Assembly (NCBI GenBank): GCA_022494885.1
Contig: JAGVSM010005019.1
Span: 1-64,000, forward strand
Direction: 5' to 3'
From: Micrasema longulum
Lineage: Eukaryota > Arthropoda > Insecta > Trichoptera > Brachycentridae
Length of the DNA: 64,000 nt
Shown: in pieces, positions 1 to 10,500 of the stretch
How the letters are laid out: each line of letters starts with the position of its first letter
Numbering within the stretch: position 1 is the first letter of the stretch
Position numbers and translations under genes: made by a program
The notes under the pieces: model-generated
Databases searched by the model: none
Seen by the model: the letters and a program-made list of their open reading frames with translations, nothing else
Told to the model about the DNA's origin: nothing

Positions 1-228
1 ACTATAACTAGGTAACTTTAAAATCAGCATTTTTGAGTTACCCACTAAAAACACATATTTGTACCTTCCTCCATGAATGCTACAAATAAGCAAGTAGTGA
101 TTCATTACAATCATATTATGATGATTTGAATGCGTGACTTGTCTATAATGAATCTAGAATGGAGAATAAAAAATATGTTTTTAGTGGATAACCCACAAAT
201 GCTGTTTTCGAAGTTACCTAGTTGTAGT
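1..228. repeat. Foldback MITE with ~59-bp terminal inverted repeats
   Basis: The first ~60 bases (starting ACTATAACTAGGTAACTT) are the near-exact reverse complement of the bases ending at 228 (AAGTTACCTAGTTGTAGT). The arms enclose about 110 bp of AT-rich DNA without an open frame. This is the structure of a short non-autonomous DNA transposon. The left edge coincides with the window edge, so it may be clipped. The superfamily cannot be named from the termini. Confidence 0.75.
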
Positions 229-1569
229 AAATACCCTGCGAAAAAAAATAAATAATATAAACGCTAACCCACGACTACGTTATCTGGATATATTTAGAGT
301 TGATCATTTCTCCTATAATACAGGGTATCATAATCCTTTATTTCGCATGCGTAGACAGTATAATAACAAGTTAAAACAGAGACACTGCGAGAAATAATTA
401 TATCTCTGGGACTCGTTAAAAATCTTCAAGAGGAAAGTCATCTTCTGTGTACACTAGCGTTTTATTTAATGTTTTGCTTAATTTTTTCATGATGATTCTT
501 GTAACTCAGCAGCGGACAGTTATAAAGAATAGACTGGTTGAAAAATGATCCGAAAATAGTTTCTTAGTAAAATACTTACTAAAAATATTTACTATTTATA
601 GCATACATGTGTAACATAACTTCTCTATAGGAAATAACAGGAAGGAGATAAGATGCTGACACATTAAATTTACATATTTATTATGGCTACCTGTAATCTA
701 ATGTGTAGTAAAAAAAACATGTTTTAATATAAGTTACTAAAATGAAGAGCTAGGTAAGAGGTCCACCTTGAAATAATATTACGTATTAGTGAAAAATTAC
801 TCAATCATGGCAGATTGAGTGTCATCTACTAGTGAAGAGATATTAATAAAATACCTAGAAATACATACTTAATATACTATGTACCTGACATTTTATTCAT
901 AATAAAATTACAATGGTGCAAATGATGAATTTCAGGTTCAACTCTGTTTCTAGAAAGTCATTGTCTATTATTTTTATCAAATTACTTATGAAGTTTAATA
1001 TAAATATTTCATAGTAGACCTTTGATGCAAAGAATTTGTTGATTTTATAACACTAAGCTGTTTCTTATCTCATGTTGAGCGAAGTTTTAAAGAATGTTGA
1101 TAAAAAACTGGTCATAAAAATAAAAGTTTTTTTTTAAAAATCTACCTTATATAATATCTGTGGCATTTAGGTAAAGAGGTCTATTGTCGGTGATACTGAA
1201 ATACTGCGTAACTTGTTTTTTTTTAAACTAAAATGTTTAACTGCAGTAAATTCATTATAGGGACTAAGAGCCATTAGTATTAAATTATTGTTTTTTTAAC
1301 TATAAATAATTATGGTTTTTCTGACACCCTAGCGATATTTTTGGTTGAGTAAAATCAAAAGTAAAATATTGATAAAACGCTTTTTAGGTTCCCTTGCCAA
1401 AAAAATAAATTGATAGTTATGCAGTATTGCAATATCACCGATGATCGATGATATATGTGACTAAAATCGAGAAAATAACTTAGTATGCAGTTCCACTCTA
1501 TAAGGTCTACGGAAGGTTGGGTGAAGAGATGCATGTTGGGATTTAATAATTTCAATAATAAAATTAGTT
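229..1569. other. AT-rich non-coding stretch, nothing recognised
   Basis: There is no convincing reading frame, splice-bounded exon homologous to the neighbouring synthetase, RNA gene or clear repeat. The 66-codon minus-strand frame near 1355-1555 looks like chance. If the paralogue starting at 3230 continues leftwards, this DNA is inside its first intron. Confidence 0.5.
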
Positions 1570-1760
1570 ATTGGCATGCGGTTTGAACTGTCGGTAGGGT
1601 CCGAGTGAGTCACATCTTGCTGGAGGGTGTGATTCTCTACGGCGAGTACATCAATAAGCAGTCGTCCTGGCCGCGGAATTTAAAAGTAGCGCAGGATAGA
1701 TATGCTTTCGCTGCAGTGATTGCCAACGTCATGGGGACCTAACAAGGCATCGGAAGAAGA
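1570..1760 (+). mobile_element. RTE-like LINE 3' end fragment
   Basis: The block containing ACATCAATAAGCAGTCGTCC, then a GCGCAGGA-type stretch, 'GCTTTCGCTG' and 'GCCAACGTC', recurs with the same order at 37355-37520. It resembles the degenerate coding 3' end and tail of RTE-type LINEs common in insects. It is strongly 5'-truncated and has no open frame. The repeat pair is seen directly; the RTE assignment is by resemblance. Confidence 0.5.
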
Positions 1761-1881
1761 TTGGCATATACTTAATTCTAAGGTATTATTAGGAAAAAAA
1801 AGTACCTATGAAAATTGCCTTTGATAACATGGAAAAAGCAAATATAAAAAGAAACACTATATCACTTCACATATTTCATTC

Positions 1882-2111
1882 TTAACACATTAATCACCAA
1901 TTGGATTTTTATAAAATATCCAAAAAATGTTTTTACGTTTTTAGGTTTTTAATTTAATATTAGATCGGAAAACAAATATTTAATTTGTTTTGAGGTATTT
2001 TTGAGGAGATTTTTGAGGAGATGAGAGTGTCAGCTACCGGTGGCCGATATGGCCCAATTGGAAAACTTCGGTGTCGGCCACTGGTGGCTGACACGACGAT
2101 CAACGTGTTAA
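1882..2111. repeat. TTAA-bounded MITE, piggyBac-like
   Basis: The left end reads TTAACACATTAATC and the right end, reverse-complemented, reads TTAACACGTTGATC, so the element has short inverted termini beginning at TTAA. TTAA is the target duplication of piggyBac transposons. Inside, 2027-2094 is a second foldback: GTGTCAGCTACCGGTGGCCGA pairs imperfectly with TCGGCCACTGGTGGCTGACAC. There is no transposase frame. The piggyBac link is inference from the TTAA boundary. Confidence 0.5.
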
Positions 2112-2553
2112 ATTTACGCATTTAAGGTTTATTTTAAGATAGCAACCTAAATTGTATATCAAAGAATTAAATTAGTAAGCAACGTTTCATGTCTTCCCGC
2201 AAGATCAGCCAATATTGATTTGAACCCTTTACCAATATGCCACAGATATTATGTTGTACCTAAGTGTTGATTTTTTAAAAGTAATAAATTCTAACATTCT
2301 GAACCCCAATGCATTAGTACTGAAGAGGAGATCAAAGTTATGGGTTCCATGTTGTACCTTAAATAAATGTATTTCATAAAGATATTTCTTAACAAAAAAA
2401 TATTATATGTTTGTTCAAATTTAATAAGCAGTTTTTTGCATTACATATGGAGAATCTCCAAATCACTCAAGTAATTAATAGGGTAATTTTATTGGGTATA
2501 ATCTTTACGATTACATTATCTCAAGCGGCTTATAAATAAGTACATCAGACATC
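2112..2553. other. Non-coding stretch, nothing recognised
   Basis: AT-rich DNA between two foldback elements, with no supported gene or repeat. It would be intronic in the leftward paralogue. Confidence 0.45.
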
Positions 2554-2690
2554 CTAATACCCGTATGCAGAGACAAATCTTAAGATGAGGAAAGTACATT
2601 CTATTGTCTTCACCTTCGGGTTATTCTCTGCATTTGAAATCAGAATGTACTTTCCTCACCTTAAGTTTTGTCTCTGCATACGGGTATAAG
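2554..2690. repeat. Foldback element with ~48-bp arms
   Basis: The sequence starting CTAATACCCGTATGCAGAG is repeated in reverse complement ending at 2690 (CTCTGCATACGGGTATAAG). The arms continue through TTAAGATGAGGAAAGTACATTCT and its complement, leaving a loop of about 40 bp. It is a compact non-coding palindromic element, probably a MITE inside intron 1 of the paralogue that starts at 3230. Confidence 0.75.
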
Positions 2691-3113
2691 AATACAAATA
2701 CTTCACATTAAAAAATAATTATTCAACAATAAATAAAGAAGTGAAATCTAGGATAAATTTAGCGCAGTATTTAATTACTTCTCCTTCGTTTTTTAATGGC
2801 CTTTTCACCTCTCAACTCTGGTGTTCTGGCCAGTGGAGTTTTTCTTTTTTTTTTTTACATATTTACACATGTGTTAGTAATATAATATAGGTATACAAGT
2901 TGTAAGTTAGTATTTAATATGATATATACATATAATAATAAAACATATTTACAGCTTAACACGATTTATAACTAGATATTTACATATAATTTTAAATACA
3001 CGTTTATTGGGTGGGGACAGGAAGATTTTAATGCAGGGTTTTTTTTATGAAAAGTAAAAAATGCATAAAACATAAGTAGAATTCATATAAAATTAAAATA
3101 AAACTTTATTTAC
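2691..3113. other. Intron 1 sequence of the leftward synthetase paralogue
   Basis: AT-rich, with T-runs and TA-rich patches, and no frame. The donor site GTAAAT at 3113 and below shows that this is intronic if the exon at 3114-3230 is real. Confidence 0.5.
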
Positions 3114-3230
3114 CTGAGCTACATTATTTCCACCTTCCTTAAGCCGCTTGAACAGATATTCGCTGTAAGATATATCCAGTGGTCCATCGATTTCAGGAGG
3201 GCCACAAATAATATTTTTATCGTTACTCAT
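3114..3230 (-). CDS. First exon of a second luciferase-like acyl-CoA synthetase (paralogue A, partial)
   Basis: The ATG at 3228-3230 opens a 39-codon exon that ends in CAG followed by the donor GTAAAT. Its product (start MSNDKNIICGPPE, then a DGPL..SYS.YLF.RL pattern, ending NNVAQ) aligns residue for residue with the 38-codon exon 1 of the complete gene at 17168-17281 ([12 protein letters not shown]..., ending QKIAQ). Both end in phase 0 at the same Ala-Gln. This shows a tandem paralogue in the same orientation. No exon 2 equivalent (starting with an IYA..G..I.Y..I-like pattern) was found between 1 and 3113, so intron 1 exceeds 3.1 kb or the copy is a lone duplicated exon. The product would be an adenylate-forming CoA ligase if the gene is complete. 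Confidence 0.8.
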
Positions 3231-3254
3231 TTTATATATTTTCAGGAGACACAA

Positions 3255-3286
3255 CTAAAATGTGGACACTAACACCTTCATATAAA
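3255..3286 (-). promoter_or_regulatory. Candidate TATA/initiator upstream of paralogue A
   Basis: On the minus strand TATATGAA (3285-3278) lies 29 bases before TTAGTTG, whose A is at 3256. That is the usual TATA-to-start spacing and would give a 5' leader of about 25 bases before the ATG at 3230. This is motif and spacing only. Confidence 0.3.
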
Positions 3287-3289
3287 CAC

Positions 3290-4119
3290 TCGTATCGTTT
3301 AGGACTGCGACACGAAGACTTCAGCTAAGAATTTACAACTGATATTATTTGATAAGAAAACTTGTTAAATAACAATTATTTTATGTTATGAGATAACGCG
3401 ACAATGTCACTAAACGCCTTCTATAAAGCGAATACGCGCGTTTTTGACAGACACTGTGTTTTATTTTAAGTTTATCGCACTATCACCGGGACGAAAATGA
3501 CTGGTTATGTTACACAGAATACAATGATATGAACATTAAATGTAACTAAATACACAAAAAGTGATACCGGTAAACGGTACAAAAGCAACAGGAAAAAAAA
3601 TTGCAACAAAATTGCAATATTATTTCTGATTTTAGATTCTAACCTTGACGGTTAATATTTGACAGATAATACATGAAGGCTGCGTTCTTACAAGTTAAAC
3701 GTTCGATCACACATGTCATTTTTATAAATAAAATAAAGAACAGAAAGAAGTGAAGTACTTAGAGCTGACAAATTACTGCGTAATTATACGGCCAACGGTC
3801 GGTTCATATGCTGGAGCACTGACAGACATTGCTTGACAATTGACAATATTGCCAATTAATATGTTTGAACGCAACCACGCAGGTAAAAAAAAAAAATTGC
3901 CAGAGACCATTTACCATAGATAAATTATTAGAATAAATTTTTGCATCATGTTTCCCGCTGAAATTTAAAATTGTCTATATTTTCATACTGCACCTTAGAG
4001 TATATACATCAGATACTTTAGTACTGCACGCAAGTTTATTAATGTTTTCTTGTATCCGCGTGCTATTAGCTGAAAACATCAATACGGTTTGTTTAAAGTA
4101 AAAATACTTATTAATTAAT
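3290..4119. other. Intergenic spacer between the two synthetase paralogues
   Basis: This is the ~1 kb between the end of gene B (stop at 4295) and the start of gene A (ATG at 3230). It would hold gene A's promoter. Nothing coding or repeated was recognised. Confidence 0.5.
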
Positions 4120-4129
4120 TTTATTTATT
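4120..4129 (-). promoter_or_regulatory. Candidate poly(A) signal of synthetase gene B
   Basis: Two overlapping AATAAA hexamers on the minus strand (TTTATTTATT on plus) lie about 170 bases past the stop codon at 4295. They are the first consensus signals found downstream of that stop. Confidence 0.4.
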
Positions 4130-4294
4130 TATCAGTGATTCAAAAGAATTTTGAATGTTACATTTTTGTTTAAAATTTTACAAAAATAAACAATATTTGT
4201 AAGTACTAAACAATACACAAAAAGGTATAGGTACCGTCCCAACAAACATTTTATAAAAAAAAACAAACTTATTATCCACAATAAATCGGTAGTG

Positions 4295-4594
4295 TTAGAG
4301 TTTAGATTTTTTCATAACTTTCAGCATTTTCCTCAACTCCCTTCTTAGTATTTTTCCACTGGGATTTTTAGGAATTTCTTCTACAAAAATAACACCCCCG
4401 TGAAGCCTTTTATGATAAGAAACTTTTTGCGCGACAAACTTTTTGATATCCTCTTCCGTCAGTTCTGATCCATTTTGTAAAACTACAAAAGCAAGTGGAA
4501 GTTCACCGAATGCTTCGTCTGGAAGACCAACAACTCCGGCATCCTTTATTCCAGGATTTTGTAAAAGGATTGCCTCTAATTCAGCAGGAGGAAC
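4295..4594 (-). CDS. Gene B exon 7 (residues 441-539, C-terminal lid and SKL signal)
   Basis: The acceptor is GTTACAG and the exon starts [10 protein letters not shown]. It encodes the mobile C-terminal subdomain with [11 protein letters not shown], the [13 protein letters not shown] motif holding catalytic Lys521, and the terminal KKSKL before TAA. Ser-Lys-Leu at the extreme C-terminus is the classic PTS1 shared with firefly luciferase. Confidence 0.95.
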   Translation of the reverse strand, partial: VPPAELEAILLQNPGIKDAGVVGLPDEAFGELPLAFVVLQNGSELTEEDIKKFVAQKVSYHKRLHGGVIFVEEIPKNPSGKILRRELRKMLKVMKKSKL

Positions 4595-7500
4595 CTGTAA
4601 CAAACAAATTGATGATGTTCATGTAATTATGCAGACAGTCAATTTGTTTCTTTACCGTCTATTGTTCATATAGACAAACAACATATTTTCTGTTATTAAT
4701 TTTCACAATAATTCAGATATTTCGTTCATTTATTTAAAAACACACCCAAAAATGTGTTTGTTATTCCCACTGAGATTTAAAAAAAACACTACTCGTTTTT
4801 GGAGAGGTATTTATTTTATTTATTTATTTTATAGAAACATACAGTCAACAATAACTTTTAGATTACACAATGAAAATATTGATGAAAGACAGACCAAAAA
4901 AGTTTCTATATAAATTTTAATTATAATCATCCATTTTAAATTATGCGTGAGTGGGTATATTTGTATATACGAGTATATATATATAAGCGGCGAATGGTGA
5001 TTTTATTTACGGGTAAGCTATAAAAAATATCATATATTTGTACCTACATAGGAGGTACATAATATAATGTAAGTAATATATACTATAAATTGATATTTTT
5101 CTGTGGTGCTGTGTGATACAACAACTCTCATCCATGAGAAATCAACTTAAACGATGTAGAATTAAAAATTACAAATTTATAAATATTTTTTATGCCACTA
5201 ATAATTAGCAAAAAAAATTTTTTTACTGAACAGTATTTCATAGACCTTGACCACTTTAAAAATGTAAAAAAAGGTGATATTTCACTATTGTGTATTAGGC
5301 ATAAGAAATTTTTCGAAAAAGTTCTTACACTAACTATATTAACAATAACAAGCACCAAAAAACAGAATAAATATTATAATAATAAAAAATCCATGTATTA
5401 ATTTTGAATTTGCAGATAAAAAAAATATTTTTTAGATTAATTTTATTCACTTCGGCTTAATACATTAAGATTAACTAAAATATTGATTGAAAATGTCTTT
5501 CGAAAAAAACGTTATTTCAATGAGGAAGTTCAGTGGTTTTTAAAAAAATTTTTATTTGTTAATAGACTGTTAAACTAAGTAAAAAATATTTTTTTTAAAT
5601 TTTTATATATCGTATTATCGGCGCTACGATTTTTCAAAGTTTTGTATTTCTGAAATAACTCTGCGTGTAACGTCAAAGGTTCATTTCCGCTTATTCTGAT
5701 TCAGTTCTTCCCATTGGTCCAGAAGCGACAAGCAGACCGGAAATCTTCCATAGCTCTCAGATCATAGGTTGATTCACATGAACCAGTGACGTCATTTAAA
5801 GTAGTGCGTTTTATCAAAATATTTTTTATTATTTTTTCTGTACATTTTCAAGAAACTTTAATTTACAATTTAATGCTTTAATTTTTACCCCACGTAAGAA
5901 AAAAAAATTGTATCCAATTTCCCGTAGGGCTGAAGTTCCTCATTCATAAGGTAGTTAGTTATGTAGGTAGTTTGTCAACCAAAAGTTGGTTGGTAGAAAT
6001 TAATTAAACGCGCTGCGCTGGTGCTATGTATAAAAACAGTAAATAATACTTTAATTAACCTGGAATGCCTTGTATTTTATTAGTTCCTTTAGTCTGTCGA
6101 CTATGTAGAAGAACTGTTCATCGTCGTAGTATCCTATGTCCCCAGTACGTAGCCATCCTTCTGAGTCTAAGGTGTGGCGCGTGGACGAAGGATCTCCGTA
6201 ATATCCTGCCATGACTAAATGACTCTTAACGCATAACTCCCCCTCTTGATTTGGACCTAATATTTTTCCAGTACTTACATCTATTATCTGCAAAATTTAA
6301 ATAAATAAACCGTCAAACATTTTTTTTAATATACACAATTCGGTAAATTAAGTTACTGTGAATTTCCTCGTTCACAAACATGAACACATACGCACACATT
6401 CACGTGAATACAACAAACGTCGTACACATATAATTTTGTAAATTCTTTTCTTATATATTATGTATTATTAGATTAGCAGTGGATTTTTTTAATTGGCTGT
6501 AGTATTCTTAATATGTTTCTACTTATTTTTTAAGTTAGAGCTTTAAAAATCACGAATAAAATAAACAAAAATAAGTAATGATTTTCTACATCACACATAT
6601 CGCTAACTAAAAGCAACAGTGAGATAAACCCAAAATTTACAATTCTGAGGTACACATGCAGATATCTTAATAAATTAAATAAATTATTGTTGTCAAGTTA
6701 GATAGTAAACTTTTGTAAAAATGTGATATTCTTAATCTACTTCAAATAATTTAATTCAGTCAGACCCTTTGTTCTGATTATCTCAAAATATGTTCTTCAG
6801 AGATATCTCACTGTTGCTTTGGGCAAGTGAAATATACTCGTAGGTTGAGAAATAAATTTTCTTTCGTTTTCAATTCTCTACCAAACTCGGTACATATTTA
6901 AATACTATAAACGGTAATTATGGAAATGATTTGAAATGACTATTTTGAATATTTAATTTGATTACGAAAATACTGTTGATTTATCTATTTATACTAATCG
7001 GATTCCAATGAATTTTACAATGCTTTTAGGTAAACAATGCATTTTCATTTTCACTTATATTTTTTCTTCATATGTACCAAACGCATGTGGTAAACTACGC
7101 AACTATCAAGCTACGCTTGATTTGTTTTCTACTTAGGGTCCTTTTTTCAGTTTTTGATGTAGCGATTCTGTAAGATTTCATCGTTTTCATTATTTTCATG
7201 CCCTTATTGACCTTATAAAAACAAGCTAATTCAAATATTCGTATTCGCAGTCAAGGGACAAGTTCAATGTTCAATGGTCAAATCAAATCAGAAATGATCA
7301 GTAACGGATTTGAAATTAATTGCTCTGCATTAAAAGTATTTCCTGTTTTTCAAGTAAAACTATAGCGGAAATACCGTAATGTCATCATCATTTCCTTTAC
7401 CCTCCCAGTAATCGAATCCAGAACCTCAAGCATGCTAAGCAAAGGCGCCAACAAATAAACTACGGTACGGACTTTTCTTTACTCGATTTTCTCTTTCTGA

Positions 7501-10500
7501 TTTTTTACTTGAGAGTAGCTATCGAGTCAAAAACACTCGTTCAGGATTCTTGTTTTAGTTCATTCACATAATGTATTTATACATTTAAATTTTACATTCG
7601 CATTACAGCATACCAGCCAATTATGATATATTTAATGGATATACATATTTATGAGTATTGTGAAAAAAACGCATAAAAGAACACTTAAAGTTACGGATGT
7701 ATAAAAATGCAGTATAAAAAACAATGAAAAACAAAGATAACTAAAACCCCAATACACAGAGGAAGAGTGTAGAGCTGGCAATCCTAGCATGGAAAATATT
7801 CATTTTTCATCCGCCCCGATACAGATTACCATAATGCAAAAAATAAAAACCGTAAGGTAAATATTTAGTAAAACATACCACATTGAGTTTATTCATCCTT
7901 CCTACCTTAATTTTGGTTCCAGGTACACATTTTCCGCAAGATCCGCTTTTACTATGACTGGCCATCGCATTGTGAAGAACTCCTAGTGTAGTTTCCGTAA
8001 GTCCATAAGCTTGTTGAATTCTTTTCACTCCGATTCTTTTTGCCACAGCCAATTCTGAGGCTTCGGAAAGTGGAGCAGCCCCACACCATATTTCCAAAAC
8101 GCTTGACAGGTCATATTTGTCCACGAGCGGATGTTTTGACAGGAAAAGCATAAGAGGAGGAACAAGGAACAACAGAGTTACCTGAAAAAGTCATGGAGAG
8201 TAGTAGGAAAATTACTCATACAGTATGAGGGTTGATATATGTTCCACCCCTGACCTGCTTTAAGTTGACCAGTCGAGTTGATGTGTATGCATTGTGTTGC
8301 CTAATATGCCCATGTGTAAAATACCAAGTAAATTAAAACCTACGACAGTTTAGTTACAACAGACCGCTGACCATTGCAAAATGCTGTTCAGTGCAAAAAT
8401 GGTGAACAATACTCCAGCACACATGGCTTTGAGCGTGTGTAGTGTTCGTGCATTATAATATGTTAATGTATGGGAACTAACAAAGTTATATGTAAGAATA
8501 AGTTGGGAGCAGTGCGGCGCGGTCGAGCTCTCGTCATTCGAGTTTTGCCTATTATTTCTGGTTTTGCCCTTTTAGTCAGTCACACATCCTTGCTATCATA
8601 ATTTTATTGAACTATTTAATATATTGTATCAAGATGCATAGAGTTCCATTATAGTTCAAAGTATTTATCGAACCTATCAAATTGTGATCACTCGCGCCTG
8701 GAGTATTTAAGGATTTCACAATGAGGTCACGTGCAGTGTAGATGAAAGGTTAGCAGGGGTTTGGACAAATGTTTTACCAGGAAGCCATAGAAATGTTGGA
8801 ACATCTCTGGAAGAAATACAGAGAGACTATGTCGATAAATGAGGCACAAAAACGTCTAATCCACTACAAAATAGGTTAGGGGTGAAGCATAGCAATCAAC
8901 CTTTGTATATCTAATATGGAATGACAATCACTCAAACACTTGTGTGCCTATATAAAATGTAATTAGAATCCATCGGAAGATCAACTTTGAAATGAGCTTT
9001 GAACTTGAATAACATTTAAAAATATATATTCGCACTCTAATGATTTACCCACATAATTAAATTTTGGGGGCATTTTATTTAAGTCGTAAATAACTGTGTT
9101 AGGAAATAGGAAACCAGTTGCAGAAGAGCAGAGTTCGAACCTCGGACCTTCTTTTTGCGACACCTACCCATAGGAACACAATTCGTCTCAACATTGTTCT
9201 AGTAAGATAGTGTTGTTTTGCTGATGATCTGAGTAAACAAATAGGCTCAAATTGAAAGTGAGGTAGTTTCTTAAATTTAAGCTCTTATGAGCAATTGTTA
9301 TGTCATTTAAAGTTTAAAGTTTTTATTAGTTCCTAAGATGTTATGAACTAACTGAATAAAGCATAAATAAATGAATAAGTGTTGCAATGCAAAAAACTAA
9401 TTTTTTAAATACATGCAAATTTTCTAAAGTTACGAGTAGTATCCAATATCGGTTAATATCGGGTTTTTATATTTCCGTAAGATTTTTTTTATTCATATTA
9501 TTTTGTTTATTTTATTTTTCCCATTTGGCGCCCCTTTGGCCTCCCTCCTGGATTCAGGTAAGCTCAAACAACAAAAAAAAAAGTTCAAAGTAAATATCCA
9601 CCTATTCATCACCCCACATTTCCTGTTATTTTTTTTTGTTATGAAATCATATTATTTATGTTTAAGGCATTAACTTTGTGGTAAAACATTTCAACAAATG
9701 TTAGTAAATATTAGTATATAACCACTTAGCTACTTTTAATCTAACGGTTTCGAGACGTACCCGTCTCTTCGTCAGAACACTCATTACACCATCATGTAAA
9801 TACTAAAATACACCTCCACCTTCATTATCACCATCACCGTAGTATAAATATAGTATTTCCAAAAATACACAAATCACATGCAGATTTATAGAGATGCGAA
9901 CACCACCATGTCTAAATATGCACTAAGCTCAATTAAAAAAAGATATTTAAACTCATATTGAAGAATTGGTATGAAAAGTTATTTGATTATTTATTAAGGG
10001 AATAAAATTTTTGAAGGCTTTTTTAATGTGAAAAATCTCCACATGATTTAATTCAAGTACTTTTTTTATTATTTTAATGATAATTTTTACCTTTTTATCC
10101 TTATCAAATGGTGATTTGTAGTTATAAAATTATTGGAAGAACTCCGAAAAATTATTATTATTTAAACATCTCGTGTTCTTCAATGCGAATATTGAAGCTA
10201 CGTGACGTTCTCCCAATGTCTCTCGATATGTATTTTTATGATTTATGTATTTTTGGAAATACTACATATCTACTACGGTGATGGTGAAGGTGGGGGTTTA
10301 TTTAAGTATTTGTATGTTGGTGTAGTGAGTGTCCTGACGAAGAGACGGGTACGTCTCGAAACCGGTAGACTAAAAAAGTCGGTAAGTGGTTACATACTTG
10401 TATCTAGTAACATTAGTTAAATCATATAAAATAATCAAGAATATAATTTAAATACATTTTACCTTGTAGTCTTCTATCGCTTTGAGGAAGGGGGTTTCGG

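Larger units (their letters stand above)
8182..10462 (-). other. Gene B intron 4
   Basis: 2281-bp GT-AG intron. It holds a diverged SINE (8993-9185) and two inverted Penelope-type terminal repeats (9690-9870 and 10238-10425), the second ending about 40 bp from the exon 4 donor. Confidence 0.8.

Noticed and set aside
1355..1555. 66-codon minus-strand reading frame
   Set aside because: AT-rich, without domain, homologous exon or splice context; expected by chance.
7870..7905. Alternative donor after CAATGTG in exon 5 of the synthetase
   Set aside because: It would insert nine residues between GTKIK and IIDVSTGK, breaking the spacing conserved in the family; the AAG/GTAGGA donor fits exactly.
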